A stretch of 64,000 nt of DNA. Origin: Geobacter sp. GTDB taxonomy: Bacteria; Desulfobacterota; Desulfuromonadia; Geobacterales; Geobacteraceae. Under the pieces are notes generated by a model. It was given only the letters and a program-made list of their open reading frames with translations. It made no database searches and had not been told where the DNA came from. This document shows, in pieces, positions 1 through 8,637 of this stretch (position 1 is its first letter; every line of letters starts with the position of its first letter). The stretch spans positions 124,001 to 188,000 of the forward strand of contig PJFC01000002.1 of assembly GCA_003574885.1 (NCBI GenBank). Reading direction: 5' to 3'. The translations under genes were made by a program, and so were the position numbers.

Positions 1-1
1 G

Positions 2-799
2 GAAAGTGACCTTGATGCCTTCGAGGACATCATCAAACAACGCCGCGCATACTACGAGCCGCTCCTTCCCGTGATCGACCGTTCCTTCAGGGATCTCGAT
101 GCACACATGCGTTTGCGCCTGGAGCAACGGGAACGGGTCCGCAAGCGTTTGAATGCCTTGCTGACAGCACCGCGCCCCGAGTACCTGGCGACTGCGGAGG
201 AACGGATAGCTGCGGAGAAAATCGGACGCCTGGAACGGCCCATTGTTGCAAACGGCGGGACGGCGTCTGATGACATGAAAGAGCGGATCGAGCGTTTGCG
301 GGGGGTGCTCCTCTGGAACATCAGGACCGACTACGACCAGCGTCTCACGGATGCGTACAAGGACCTGCGTGCCCTGAACGAAGCGGTGGACCAGTTGAAA
401 AAACAGTACGAGTCCTTTGTCCGCACCCGACAGGCCGCCACGCAAAGCTATGAAGGGTATGACGACGTCATTCGAAGGGAGCGCAACCGGATTGCATCGG
501 CACAGGAAACGGTGAAGGTCTTGATGGCGCGTCAGGGGAACATGCTTGAAACCATGGCCGTCACTGAACTGGACAGGCGGCGGGAACGGCTGGAACAGTA
601 CCGGATTACTGCGCGTTTCGCCATAGCCGATAGTTATGACCGTGCCACCAGGGCACAGAGTGAAAAGAGCGTCGGTGCCGAGGCAGAGGGTGGTGGCAAA
701 CGGACTGATAACGGCGTCGGGGCTCAGACCGTAAAAAGCGACGATAACAAGATTGAAAAGAGTGTTGGTAACCAGACTGAAAAGAGTGTTGGCAAATGA
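2..799 (+). CDS. Coiled-coil protein, 5' end outside window (partial)
   Basis: The reading frame is open from the first bases of the window, so the true start lies upstream; a GTG at 71 is only an internal alternative. The visible 265 residues are highly charged and heptad-like, with long runs of E, R, K and Q and no membrane segment, as in an elongated coiled coil. The tail (about the last 50 residues) is a low-complexity repeat built from short units such as EKSVG and QTEKSVG. The stop overlaps the ATG of the next TPR lipoprotein gene by 4 bases (ATGA), which implies translational coupling and a shared operon with the envelope motor genes. No family was recognised; a structural or scaffold role is inferred from position only. 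Confidence 0.75.
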   Translation, partial: ESDLDAFEDIIKQRRAYYEPLLPVIDRSFRDLDAHMRLRLEQRERVRKRLNALLTAPRPEYLATAEERIAAEKIGRLERPIVANGGTASDDMKERIERLRGVLLWNIRTDYDQRLTDAYKDLRALNEAVDQLKKQYESFVRTRQAATQSYEGYDDVIRRERNRIASAQETVKVLMARQGNMLETMAVTELDRRRERLEQYRITARFAIADSYDRATRAQSEKSVGAEAEGGGKRTDNGVGAQTVKSDDNKIEKSVGNQTEKSVGK

Positions 800-3700
800 A
801 GCGAATCCTACTCTTAGCCTTTGTTGTTCCGACTATGTTCACCGCCTGTCAATCGGGCGGCAGCAGGGATACCATTGCCCGGTTGCGGAATGTGAATATT
901 GAGATCAAGGAAGAGACGATTCACGGCGGGCTCGAGGAAGCGATGGTGAGCTATCAGCGTTTTCTGGATGAAACTCCCGAATCGGCGCTGACTCCCGCGG
1001 CGATGCGTCGTCTTGCCGACCTGAAGATCGAGAAGGAATACGGCTACCTGACTGCGCCGGGGGCAACCCAGCCCTCACCCAGAGGGATTGAGCGGAGTAG
1101 TGCTGCGCTGAAGGCACCGGAACGTGCCCAGGACCCGAAGGTCTCTGCCGTTCGTCCGTCCGGGGTTCCGAAATCTCCCCAGGGCGAGTCGCAGGTGGAG
1201 TTTGAAAAAAGGGCGACTCAGAGCCCGCAGCTTGCCGCCACGGACGGAAAACCGGTGGGGAGTCCTGGAGTCGGTGCCGAAGAGTTGGAAAGGGGAGGGG
1301 CACTGGAGGCGATCGCACTTTACAAGAAGCTCCTGGAAAAATATCCGCACTACCCGGGGAACGACCAGGTCCTGTACCAGATGTCCCGTGCCTACGAGGA
1401 ACTGGGACAGGCTGAGGATGCCATGGACGTCATGGACCGGATGGTCCGGGACTTCCCGGATTCACGCTATATCGGCGAGGTGCGGTTCAGACGTGCCGAA
1501 TTCTTTTACGTCCGCAGGCGTTTCCTCGATGCGGAAGCGTCCTACAAGAGCCTCGTGGATATGGGAGTCTCGTCGCCTTACTACGAGCTCGCCCTGTACA
1601 AGCTTGGCTGGACTTTCTACAAGCAGGAGCTGTATGAGGATGCCCTGAAGCGGTTCATTGCGCTGCTGGACCGCAAGGTTGCGACGGGATACGATTTTGC
1701 CCAGACCAAGGACGACCAGGAACGGAAGCGTGTGGACGATACTTTCCGGGTCATCAGTCAGAGCTTCTCGTATCTTCACGGCGCCGACTCCGTGGTGGAG
1801 TACTTCGATACCAACGGCAAGCGGAGCTATGAGGACCTCGTCTACAGCAACCTCGGCGAATACTATTTTGACAAGCGCCGATACAGCGATGCCGCCAGCA
1901 CCTACAACGCATTCGTCAAGCGCAACCCATTCCACCGTGTCTCGCCGCAGTTTCACATGCGTGTCATTGAAATCCAGATGGCGGGCGGCTTCCCGAGCCT
2001 CGTGATCGATGCGAAGAAGCAGTTCGCACGAAATTACGGGCTGAAGGCCGAATACTGGAAACATTTCGAACCGAAGGCACGTCCCGAGGTCCTCGGTTTC
2101 CTGAAGACCAACCTCACCGACCTTGCCCATTACTACCACTCGGTCTACCAGGACCCGGAGCATGCTAAGGAAAAGAGTGAGAGCTTCCGGGAAGCCCTGC
2201 ACTGGTACGATGAGTTTCTCGTCTCCTTCTCGAAGGATGCCGAATCGCCGTTGATCAACTATCAGATGGCCGATCTGCTGCTGGAAGACCGCTCTTTCGC
2301 CAGGGCTGCGCTGGAATACGAAAAGACTGCCTACGGCTACCCGGTTCACGAAAAATCGTCCGCTGCCGGGTATGCCGCCATCTATGCCTATCGGGAATGT
2401 CTGCGCGAGGCTCCCCCGGCTGAGAAAGGCAAGGTCAAGAGCGAGACCGTGCGCAGTTCACTCAAATTCGCGGAAACCTACCCGAAACACGAGAAGGCCG
2501 CAATTGTCCTCGGTGCAGCCGCCGATGATCTGTACGACATGAAAGATTACACGCAGGCTCTCGCAGTTTCGCGCAAACTCATTCAGGCCTTCCCGGGTGC
2601 AGACAAGGAAACCCTCCGGTCGGCCTGGATTGTTGGTGGTCATTCCTGTTACGAGCTCAAGCAGTATGCCGAGGCCGAGGCCGCCTACGGGAAGGTCCTG
2701 ACGCTTCTTCCTGCGGACGACAAGAGCCGGGAAGCCTTCATCGACAACATTGCAGCTTCGATCTACAAACAGGGGGAGGAGGCTAACGCCAAAAAGGATT
2801 ATCTGGCTGCTGCAGACCATTTCCTGCGCGTCGGCCGCGTGGCTGCCACGTCGAAGATCAGGGTGAACGCCGAGTACGACGCCGCTGCGGCACTCATTCA
2901 GCTCAAGGACTGGAAAAGGGCTGCTACCGTTCTCACTGGCTTCCGGGAGCTCTTCCCCGGTCACAAGCTGCAGCCGGAGGTCACCCGGAAGATCGCCTAT
3001 GTTTACCGGGAAGATGGGAAACTTTCGCTTGCCGCCGGTGAATATGAACGGGTTGAGAGTGAATTCAAAGATGAGGATGTGCGGAGAGGTGCCCTCATGC
3101 TTGCGGCGGAACTGCATCAGCAGGCGGGGAACACCCGGCAGGCCCTCGCCGTATGTCGCCGGTTCATCGGCTTCTTTCCGCAACCGGTCGAGGTCAATCT
3201 GGAAATGCGGCACAAGATCGCCGAAATCCTGAAGGGTGAGAAGGATCAGAAAGGGTATCTGGCCGAGCTCAGGGAGATGGTCACGATCGATGAGAAGGCC
3301 GGGAAGGCGCGCACCCCGCGCACCCGGTATCTGGCAGGGAAGGCTGCCCTGGTGCTGACAGAGCAGACCTATGACCGGTTCAGGGAAGTCCGGCTCGTCA
3401 AGCCGTTTGACGCAAATCTGCGGAAGAAGAAAGAGTTGATGAAGGTGACGACCCAGGCGTTCAACAAGCTTGTGGATTATGAAGTGGGAGAGGTCACGTC
3501 AGCGGCAACGTTCTATCTTGCCGAGATCTATGCCCATTTCAGCAAGGCCCTTACAGACTCCGAGCGCCCAACCGACCTGAATGCCCAGGAATTGGAGGAG
3601 TACGAACTGGCCATCGAAGAACAGGCCTATCCTTTCGAAGAAAAGGCCATTCAGATTCACGAGAAGAATCTCGAACTGATCACGAAGGGTATTTACAACT

Positions 3701-4002
3701 CGTGGGTCGACAAGAGTCTCGGCAGACTGGCCAAGTTCGTGCCTGCCCGCTACGACAAACCGGAAGTTCCCAGTGATACCGTCGGTTCGCTGGACAGGTA
3801 TGCGTTCGTGATCGAAAGGCCGGCACCGCCCGTAGCGCCGATGGTGAAGGATGAGAATTCCGTCACAGGGACCATCGTGTCCTCTCCTCCTCTCGTCGTG
3901 CCACAAGTTGAGCCGCTCGTGGCAGGGACATCGAAGCAGCCCGCAGTGAACCCGCAGCGAGTGCAGGCGGACAAGAATCAGGGAACAAGCGCCAAACAAT
4001 GA
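796..4002 (+). CDS. Large TPR-repeat lipoprotein (GltE/AglT- or GltD-like position)
   Basis: This 1068-residue protein starts with a lipoprotein signal (MKRILLLAFVVPTMFTAC, lipobox FTAC, Cys18). After a low-complexity linker (about 90-165) most of the chain is tandem tetratricopeptide-type helical repeats, for example 'ALYKKLLEKYPHYPGN' and 'YKSLVDMG...YYELALYKLGWTFYK'. These resemble the YfgC/YbgF/BamD style of envelope TPR. The last 60 residues are proline/valine rich and disordered. It is expected to sit in the periplasm anchored by lipid, probably at the outer membrane, as a scaffold for partner binding. In Myxococcus the Agl-Glt machinery pairs large TPR proteins with a TolQ/TolR motor; the same pairing is seen here, but exact orthology to GltD or GltE cannot be assigned by eye. 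Confidence 0.85.
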   Translation: MKRILLLAFVVPTMFTACQSGGSRDTIARLRNVNIEIKEETIHGGLEEAMVSYQRFLDETPESALTPAAMRRLADLKIEKEYGYLTAPGATQPSPRGIERSSAALKAPERAQDPKVSAVRPSGVPKSPQGESQVEFEKRATQSPQLAATDGKPVGSPGVGAEELERGGALEAIALYKKLLEKYPHYPGNDQVLYQMSRAYEELGQAEDAMDVMDRMVRDFPDSRYIGEVRFRRAEFFYVRRRFLDAEASYKSLVDMGVSSPYYELALYKLGWTFYKQELYEDALKRFIALLDRKVATGYDFAQTKDDQERKRVDDTFRVISQSFSYLHGADSVVEYFDTNGKRSYEDLVYSNLGEYYFDKRRYSDAASTYNAFVKRNPFHRVSPQFHMRVIEIQMAGGFPSLVIDAKKQFARNYGLKAEYWKHFEPKARPEVLGFLKTNLTDLAHYYHSVYQDPEHAKEKSESFREALHWYDEFLVSFSKDAESPLINYQMADLLLEDRSFARAALEYEKTAYGYPVHEKSSAAGYAAIYAYRECLREAPPAEKGKVKSETVRSSLKFAETYPKHEKAAIVLGAAADDLYDMKDYTQALAVSRKLIQAFPGADKETLRSAWIVGGHSCYELKQYAEAEAAYGKVLTLLPADDKSREAFIDNIAASIYKQGEEANAKKDYLAAADHFLRVGRVAATSKIRVNAEYDAAAALIQLKDWKRAATVLTGFRELFPGHKLQPEVTRKIAYVYREDGKLSLAAGEYERVESEFKDEDVRRGALMLAAELHQQAGNTRQALAVCRRFIGFFPQPVEVNLEMRHKIAEILKGEKDQKGYLAELREMVTIDEKAGKARTPRTRYLAGKAALVLTEQTYDRFREVRLVKPFDANLRKKKELMKVTTQAFNKLVDYEVGEVTSAATFYLAEIYAHFSKALTDSERPTDLNAQELEEYELAIEEQAYPFEEKAIQIHEKNLELITKGIYNSWVDKSLGRLAKFVPARYDKPEVPSDTVGSLDRYAFVIERPAPPVAPMVKDENSVTGTIVSSPPLVVPQVEPLVAGTSKQPAVNPQRVQADKNQGTSAKQ

Positions 4003-4012
4003 CGCAAGGGGG

Positions 4013-4783
4013 ATGGCCATGGAGCAAGCGCATATCAAAGATGCAATGAAGAGAAAAGGGGTGGGGAGACGTTCCCGCTGCGCAGCGATTGCCGGTTACC
4101 TGCTGGTGGGTACAGGCCTATCGTTGCTCACAGGATGCGCTACTGCGGGTAAGGCCAAGGTGGAGACGGCTCAGCCATCGCATGTCGTAGCGACACAACT
4201 GTCTCCCGCCAAGCCTGTGGAACCTTCCGTGGTGCACTTTACCGATGGGCGTGAAGGGTTTGAGATCACGGAATCATACGGACTCAGTCCGCAGGTGCAG
4301 GGAGAGTTTGACCGGGCGAGCGTCCTGATCAGGGACGGGAAGTACGATACGGCAATTGCATTGCTGGAAAAGGTCATTGCTCAGGCACCGGGAATGACCG
4401 CGCCCCACATCAATATCGCTATTGCATACGGAAGGATAAACAAGCCGGAGCAGGCCGAGCAGCACTTGAAAAAAGCCCTTGAAATGATTGCCGGGCACCC
4501 GGTTGCGAGCAACGAATACGGCCTGCTGCTGCGCAAGGCTGGCCGTTTTGCCGAGAGCCGGAAGGTCTACGAACAGTCACTTCTCATCTTTCCCGAATAC
4601 TATCCGTTACAGAGAAATCTCGGGATCCTGTGCGACCTCTATCTGAAGGACGAGGCCTGTGCCATGAAACATTACGAGATCTACAGTAAAGCGATGCCCA
4701 AGGACCCGCAGGTGAAGCTCTGGATTGCTGACCTGCAGACCCGGATGGGAACAAACATGACGGCATCGGCCAATGAGAAGTAG
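4013..4783 (+). CDS. TPR-repeat lipoprotein
   Basis: 256 residues, with a signal peptide ending in a lipobox LLTGC (Cys about 43 from the first ATG). Starts at 4019 or 4046 would shorten the unusually long n-region; the G-rich stretch just before 4013-4019 is the only ribosome-binding candidate. The mature part carries about three TPRs between residues 100 and 240 (for example 'AIALLEKVIAQAPGMTAPHINIAIAYG' split by normal TPR spacing, with the W/L-G-Y/F-A-P pattern). It lies 10 bases after the large TPR lipoprotein and is surely co-transcribed. Small TPR lipoproteins of this type (PilF, GltE/AglT) assemble or stabilise envelope machines. That role is inferred. Confidence 0.85.
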   Translation: MAMEQAHIKDAMKRKGVGRRSRCAAIAGYLLVGTGLSLLTGCATAGKAKVETAQPSHVVATQLSPAKPVEPSVVHFTDGREGFEITESYGLSPQVQGEFDRASVLIRDGKYDTAIALLEKVIAQAPGMTAPHINIAIAYGRINKPEQAEQHLKKALEMIAGHPVASNEYGLLLRKAGRFAESRKVYEQSLLIFPEYYPLQRNLGILCDLYLKDEACAMKHYEIYSKAMPKDPQVKLWIADLQTRMGTNMTASANEK

Positions 4784-4899
4784 AACGGAACGGCGATACA
4801 CTGATTCGAAAGTTTTCTGATGCCCCCCTCACCCCCCCTCTCCCACAAGTGATGAGTGGCGGGCCGAAGGCCCGATGATGGGTGAACAGGAGTTACCAC

Positions 4900-5316
4900 A
4901 TGTCTCGAAAGTTGATTTTCACCCTCTGCCTGGTTCTGTTTTCGGTTGCCACGGTCATGGCGGAGGACACCGGACCCACCGCAACAACCGCAGCCGTTGC
5001 AGTCACTAAAACTGGCGCCGCCAACGGAAATGCAACCACCGCCGCCAACGGAACCGGCTCAACCGGAGATTCAGATGCCAAGACACTCCGGGGGATGTCG
5101 GTTCTTGGCAACAACGAGGCACCGATGTCGCTTTTCATCGTGCCTTGGAAGAGTTCTGAGCTCGGTGTGGAGGCGAATTTGACGAGGACGCTGAACGAGC
5201 GCGATATGCCTGTGGACCGGGAGGTTTTCATGCGGGAGATCGCTTTCTATCAGGTTAGTGTGGGGAGCAAAGCTCCGTTACCAGCGGCCGGCGCCAAAAT
5301 GTCAAAAGTAGATTAG
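4900..5316 (+). CDS. Small exported protein of unknown function
   Basis: The ATG at 4900 is preferred because CAGGAG lies 9 bases upstream; a GTG at 4882 is possible but has no clear ribosome-binding site. The 138-residue product begins with a classical Sec signal (KLIFTLCLVLFSVATVMA, cleavage near AMA/AED). A Thr/Ala/Asn/Gly-rich low-complexity stretch of about 50 residues follows, then a compact C-terminal part containing 'GMSVLGNNEAPMSLFIVPW'. I do not recognise a family. It sits between TPR lipoproteins and the proton channel subunits, so it is probably a periplasmic accessory subunit of the same machine. Confidence 0.7.
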   Translation: MSRKLIFTLCLVLFSVATVMAEDTGPTATTAAVAVTKTGAANGNATTAANGTGSTGDSDAKTLRGMSVLGNNEAPMSLFIVPWKSSELGVEANLTRTLNERDMPVDREVFMREIAFYQVSVGSKAPLPAAGAKMSKVD

Positions 5317-5415
5317 CACTGATCTTCCGCTTGGTCTTACCCCCTTTGCCATAGGGGGACTTAGCCAGCATAACAGCACCGCATCGCGCGGATCAATCAT
5401 GCAAGGAGGCACACG

Positions 5416-6060
5416 ATGTACTCATTGGTAAGGTTTTTTCAGATGGGAGGGTTCTTTATGTTCCCCATTCTCCTCACGTTGGCGGTCGGCATTGCCATCG
5501 CAGTCGAGCGCTGGAGGCATCTAAAGCGCGTCAAGGCTGAAAACAGCAGGGTATGGGACGAGGTACATCCGGTCCTGGTTGAGGGGGATTTCGACAAGGC
5601 ACGGGAGATGGTAAATGACGATGATTCGGCCATATCGCAGGTGCTGGCGATGGGGTTGGCGCGCCAGGGGGCAGTCAGGCGCCGGGATGACATCGAAATC
5701 GCCATGGAAGAGAGGATGATGGAGATCATTCCTCAACTGGAAAAACGGACGCCCTACCTGGCGCTCCTATCCAACATCGCCACCCTGTTCGGGCTTCTCG
5801 GCACCATTATGGGACTTATCTCGGCCTTCGCAGCGGTTGCCGGTGCGAGCCCGGCCGAAAAGGCGGCACTGCTGGCGGCCAGCATTTCGGAGGCAATGAA
5901 CTGCACGGCGTTCGGGCTGATGACGGCGATCCCGCTGTTGCTCCTCCATGCCCGTCTGACGTCGACCACCGGCCAAATAGTGAACAGCCTGGAGATGGCA
6001 TCAGTAAAGGCGCTCAATACGATCTCCACCTTTTCTAAGCGCCAGTACTCTGAGGTATAG
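5416..6060 (+). CDS. MotA/TolQ/ExbB family proton channel subunit
   Basis: At 214 residues this is the usual size for TolQ/ExbB/AglR. Three hydrophobic segments fit the family: residues about 10-30 (GGFFMFPILLTLAVGIAIAV), about 115-140 (LALLSNIATLFGLLGTIMGL) and about 160-185 (CTAFGLMTAIPLLLLH). The second carries the diagnostic 'ATLFGLLGTIMGLI' channel motif and the third the 'TAFGLMTAIP' motif. It conducts protons with the ExbD/TolR subunits and turns proton-motive force into movement of a periplasm-spanning partner. It is followed after 14 bases by two ExbD genes, as in Myxococcus aglRQS. An AAGGAGG ribosome-binding site precedes the ATG. Confidence 0.93.
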   Translation: MYSLVRFFQMGGFFMFPILLTLAVGIAIAVERWRHLKRVKAENSRVWDEVHPVLVEGDFDKAREMVNDDDSAISQVLAMGLARQGAVRRRDDIEIAMEERMMEIIPQLEKRTPYLALLSNIATLFGLLGTIMGLISAFAAVAGASPAEKAALLAASISEAMNCTAFGLMTAIPLLLLHARLTSTTGQIVNSLEMASVKALNTISTFSKRQYSEV

Positions 6061-6074
6061 ACAGGAGCCGAATA

Positions 6075-6542
6075 ATGGCAAGGCTACGAAGGAGAAAAAA
6101 AGAATCGATCGAGACGGATATCATGGAGCTCCTGAATCTAACGCCGATGATGGACGTTTTCACGGTTCTGGTGGTCTTTCTGCTCATCACCGCCGTCTTT
6201 ACGAGCATCACCATCATGGACCTGAGCGTCCCGACCAGTGCCGGCGGGGCCACTGCCGCCAAGCCGAACTTTGCCATCGAGGTGGTCGTCCGCAAAGCGG
6301 GGCTGGAAATCGCCAACGGGCGTGCCGTAGAGGCCGCCATTCCCAAGAAAGACGGTAAATATGATCTTCAGATGCTGACCGACCTGCTTCTCGCACTGAA
6401 GGCGAAGTACCCTGAGAAGGAAGACGCAACTGTCCTGATGGAACCGAAGATCGAATACGACTATTTGGTCCAGGTTATGGATACGGTCCGTGGCGTCAAA
6501 ACGCCCCTCTTTCCCAAGATATCCATAGGAGACGCGCCATGA
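6075..6542 (+). CDS. ExbD/TolR family biopolymer transport protein (first copy)
   Basis: 155 residues with the ExbD/TolR plan: a basic cytoplasmic N-terminus (MARLRRRKKE), then 'NLTPMMDVFTVLVVFLLITA' with the essential membrane aspartate in the MMD motif (about residue 25), then a periplasmic domain. The product would form the rotor or stator dimer inside the ExbB-type pentamer encoded just upstream. Its 3' end overlaps the next exbD gene by 4 bases (ATGA). Two different ExbD proteins beside one ExbB is the AglR-AglQ-AglS arrangement. Confidence 0.92.
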   Translation: MARLRRRKKESIETDIMELLNLTPMMDVFTVLVVFLLITAVFTSITIMDLSVPTSAGGATAAKPNFAIEVVVRKAGLEIANGRAVEAAIPKKDGKYDLQMLTDLLLALKAKYPEKEDATVLMEPKIEYDYLVQVMDTVRGVKTPLFPKISIGDAP

Positions 6543-7039
6543 GACAAAGCAGACGTTTGAAGCGCATGGAGCGGAACAACAAGAACCACTTTGTCAGACT
6601 GAACCTGATCCCGATGCTGGACGTCCTTTCGGTGCTGGTCTTCTTCCTCCTCTTTCATTCGTTCAACGGAGACATACCGGAACAGCACCTGGCTCTCCCT
6701 CAATCGATTGTGGAGACCAAGCCGCGGGGAACGGTCGCCATCTCCGTCACCCCCGATGCGGTTCTCATTCAGGGGGAACCCGTGATGAAGACCACTGCAC
6801 TTTATGACGATCGCCTCGGGACGGTCCCCGAGGTTACGAACCGGCTGGCGGAGATCCAGCGCAGTATGGCCAACGATGCCAGCACAAAGACGCTTGCGGC
6901 AAACGAGACCAGGGAAATTACACTTCTGGCCGACAAGAACATTCCGTTCACTGCCCTTAAAAAAATAATGACGAGCTGCACGGCCTCCGGATACGGGAAG
7001 ATTTCCCTTGCCGTCATCCAGAAGGCGGCGCACAGCTAG
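6539..7039 (+). CDS. ExbD/TolR family biopolymer transport protein (second copy)
   Basis: 166 residues. The N-terminus is basic, and the single membrane segment 'NLIPMLDVLSVLVFFLLFHS' keeps the catalytic aspartate (MLD). The periplasmic part, about residues 50-166, is divergent from the first copy. The ATG overlaps the stop of the upstream exbD, so the two are translated together and probably form a heterodimer in one channel, as inferred for AglQ and AglS. Confidence 0.92.
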   Translation: MRQSRRLKRMERNNKNHFVRLNLIPMLDVLSVLVFFLLFHSFNGDIPEQHLALPQSIVETKPRGTVAISVTPDAVLIQGEPVMKTTALYDDRLGTVPEVTNRLAEIQRSMANDASTKTLAANETREITLLADKNIPFTALKKIMTSCTASGYGKISLAVIQKAAHS

Positions 7040-7049
7040 CGAGTATACT

Positions 7050-8510
7050 GTGAACACACCATCATTACTACAACAGGAATTGGCGCCGCTGAATGCGCAG
7101 ATCGCAAAGGCCCGGGGCAGGCTCACCGTGCTGAAGACCGAGATAAGTGCTGTAGAAGCAGAGCTTGAAACCTTTTCGACGGACCGTCTCCGTTTCGGCT
7201 CCCTGCGGGAGGTCTGCAACCTTCTCGAACGTCTGGATGAACTGGATGCCGGGCAGCTTTTCTGGGGAGAGTCTTCGGAGATTAAGGATCCCGCCGGGCA
7301 CGTGACACGGCTACGGAATCGCATTGTCAGCTTCGACGCGGAAATCAGCGGCATACTGGAGCGACAGGCGCATCTCAAGGCGCAGGAAGACCAGCATCTC
7401 GACGAGCTCGATTATCTGTATGACCAGATTGATGAAGCGTACGATCGGGACGAGAGGCGCGACAGCGAGTTTGCGATCGTGAGGGAGCTTTCCGTTGTCT
7501 CCCACGAGTCGGTCATGCCGTGGTCTGTCGGGCCCGACGATCGCTTTCGCCGTACCCAGCTCATGGCAATGCTCCTCAGCCTCATTCTTGCCGTCGTCAT
7601 CCAGCTGGTGGTCGTGCCGAAGGCGGTCCGCCCGATCGTCGCCCAGATTCCGGAACGTCTGGCGATGATGGTCCGGCAGGAACATAAGCCGGAGCCGGCC
7701 AGGAAAGCCGCGGAAGAGAAAAAAGAGGCAAAAAAGGACGAGAAGGCGGGTGAGAAAAAGATCGCTAAAAACGAGCCTGTCCAGCCGGCGGCCGCGTCGT
7801 CACGGGCCAAGGCGGAGCGGGAGGAACAGTCGGCCGCACCCAGAAGGAGCCAAAACACGGGGGTCCTGGCGTTCAAGGAGACCTTCAAGGACCTACTCGA
7901 CGAGACGAATGTGCCCAAGCTCGGGACCGAAGCACGCATCTCCAGCAGTGCCAATCAGTCAGGGCAGGCTATGGCGAGCCGCTCGCTCGTTGCGATGAAC
8001 GGAAGCGGAGGGGCCGGAGGAGGTGGCGCCGCGTTCAGCCGGAATGTCGGCAGTGGCGGGATTGGTACTGCGGCAATCGGCAGGGGTGGGGGAGGCGGGG
8101 GGAACGGCGCCCGCATCGGTCGCGGGGGGAACGGCACCGCGCAGGTCAGGAGCGGCATCGCGGGCGCAGGAGGGAAGGGTGACGCTGCCAAACCTCTCAC
8201 TGGCGGCGGCAAACCGTCCCGGACCGACGAAGAGATCCAGCTCCTGTTCGACCGTTACAAGGCGGCGCTCTACCGCATCTACAATACCGAGCTGCGGAAG
8301 GACCCGACCCTGCGCGGTAAGATGGTGCTGCGGATCACGATCGAACCGAACGGGGCGGTCTCCGCCTGCGGTGCGGAATCAAGCAACATGAATGCACCCG
8401 GGTTCTCCGCCCAGATTGTCGAGAGGGTCAAGAAGTTCAACTTCGGCGCGAAGGATGGGGTGCCAAAGACGACGATCCTATATCCGATTGATTTTCTGCC
8501 AGCCAGGTAA
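7050..8510 (+). CDS. AgmX/PglI C-terminal (TonB-like) domain protein
   Basis: The GTG at 7050 is chosen because it follows the upstream stop; an in-frame TTG at 7008 would overlap that gene. The product has 486 residues, with four parts in order: a cytoplasmic coiled-coil region (1-160), one membrane segment near 175-195 (LMAMLLSLILAVVIQLVVVP), a charged K/E/A linker and a Gly-rich stretch (about 310-380), and a C-terminal domain (about 395-486). That domain has the AgmX/PglI pattern 'GKMVLRITIEPNGAVS' and 'VKKFNFGAKDG'. In Myxococcus, AgmX (GltJ) is the single-pass protein that links the TolQ/R-type motor to outer-membrane partners. The order here (TPR, TPR, ExbB, ExbD, ExbD, AgmX-like) supports that job. 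Confidence 0.88.
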   Translation: MNTPSLLQQELAPLNAQIAKARGRLTVLKTEISAVEAELETFSTDRLRFGSLREVCNLLERLDELDAGQLFWGESSEIKDPAGHVTRLRNRIVSFDAEISGILERQAHLKAQEDQHLDELDYLYDQIDEAYDRDERRDSEFAIVRELSVVSHESVMPWSVGPDDRFRRTQLMAMLLSLILAVVIQLVVVPKAVRPIVAQIPERLAMMVRQEHKPEPARKAAEEKKEAKKDEKAGEKKIAKNEPVQPAAASSRAKAEREEQSAAPRRSQNTGVLAFKETFKDLLDETNVPKLGTEARISSSANQSGQAMASRSLVAMNGSGGAGGGGAAFSRNVGSGGIGTAAIGRGGGGGGNGARIGRGGNGTAQVRSGIAGAGGKGDAAKPLTGGGKPSRTDEEIQLLFDRYKAALYRIYNTELRKDPTLRGKMVLRITIEPNGAVSACGAESSNMNAPGFSAQIVERVKKFNFGAKDGVPKTTILYPIDFLPAR

Positions 8511-8541
8511 AATTTACATTCTTCTCAAGGAGTGTATTGCT

Positions 8542-8637
8542 ATGATCAAAAGCTTCAGCTATACGAAGGGGCTGGTGATGGCGCTCGTGCCCACCGTCAT
8601 GGCATTCGGCGCATTACCGGGGCCGGAGGGATCGTGA
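8542..8637 (+). CDS. 31-residue hydrophobic peptide ORF upstream of the DUF4388 gene
   Basis: ATG at 8542 preceded by AAGGAG 10 bases upstream. The encoded peptide is MIKSFSYTKGLVMALVPTVM followed by AFGALPGPEGS. It looks like a short signal peptide or a single membrane helix with a lysine-containing start. Its TGA overlaps the GTG start of the next gene (GTGA). It could be a real small protein, or an upstream ORF whose translation carries ribosomes to the DUF4388 start. Confidence 0.5.
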   Translation: MIKSFSYTKGLVMALVPTVMAFGALPGPEGS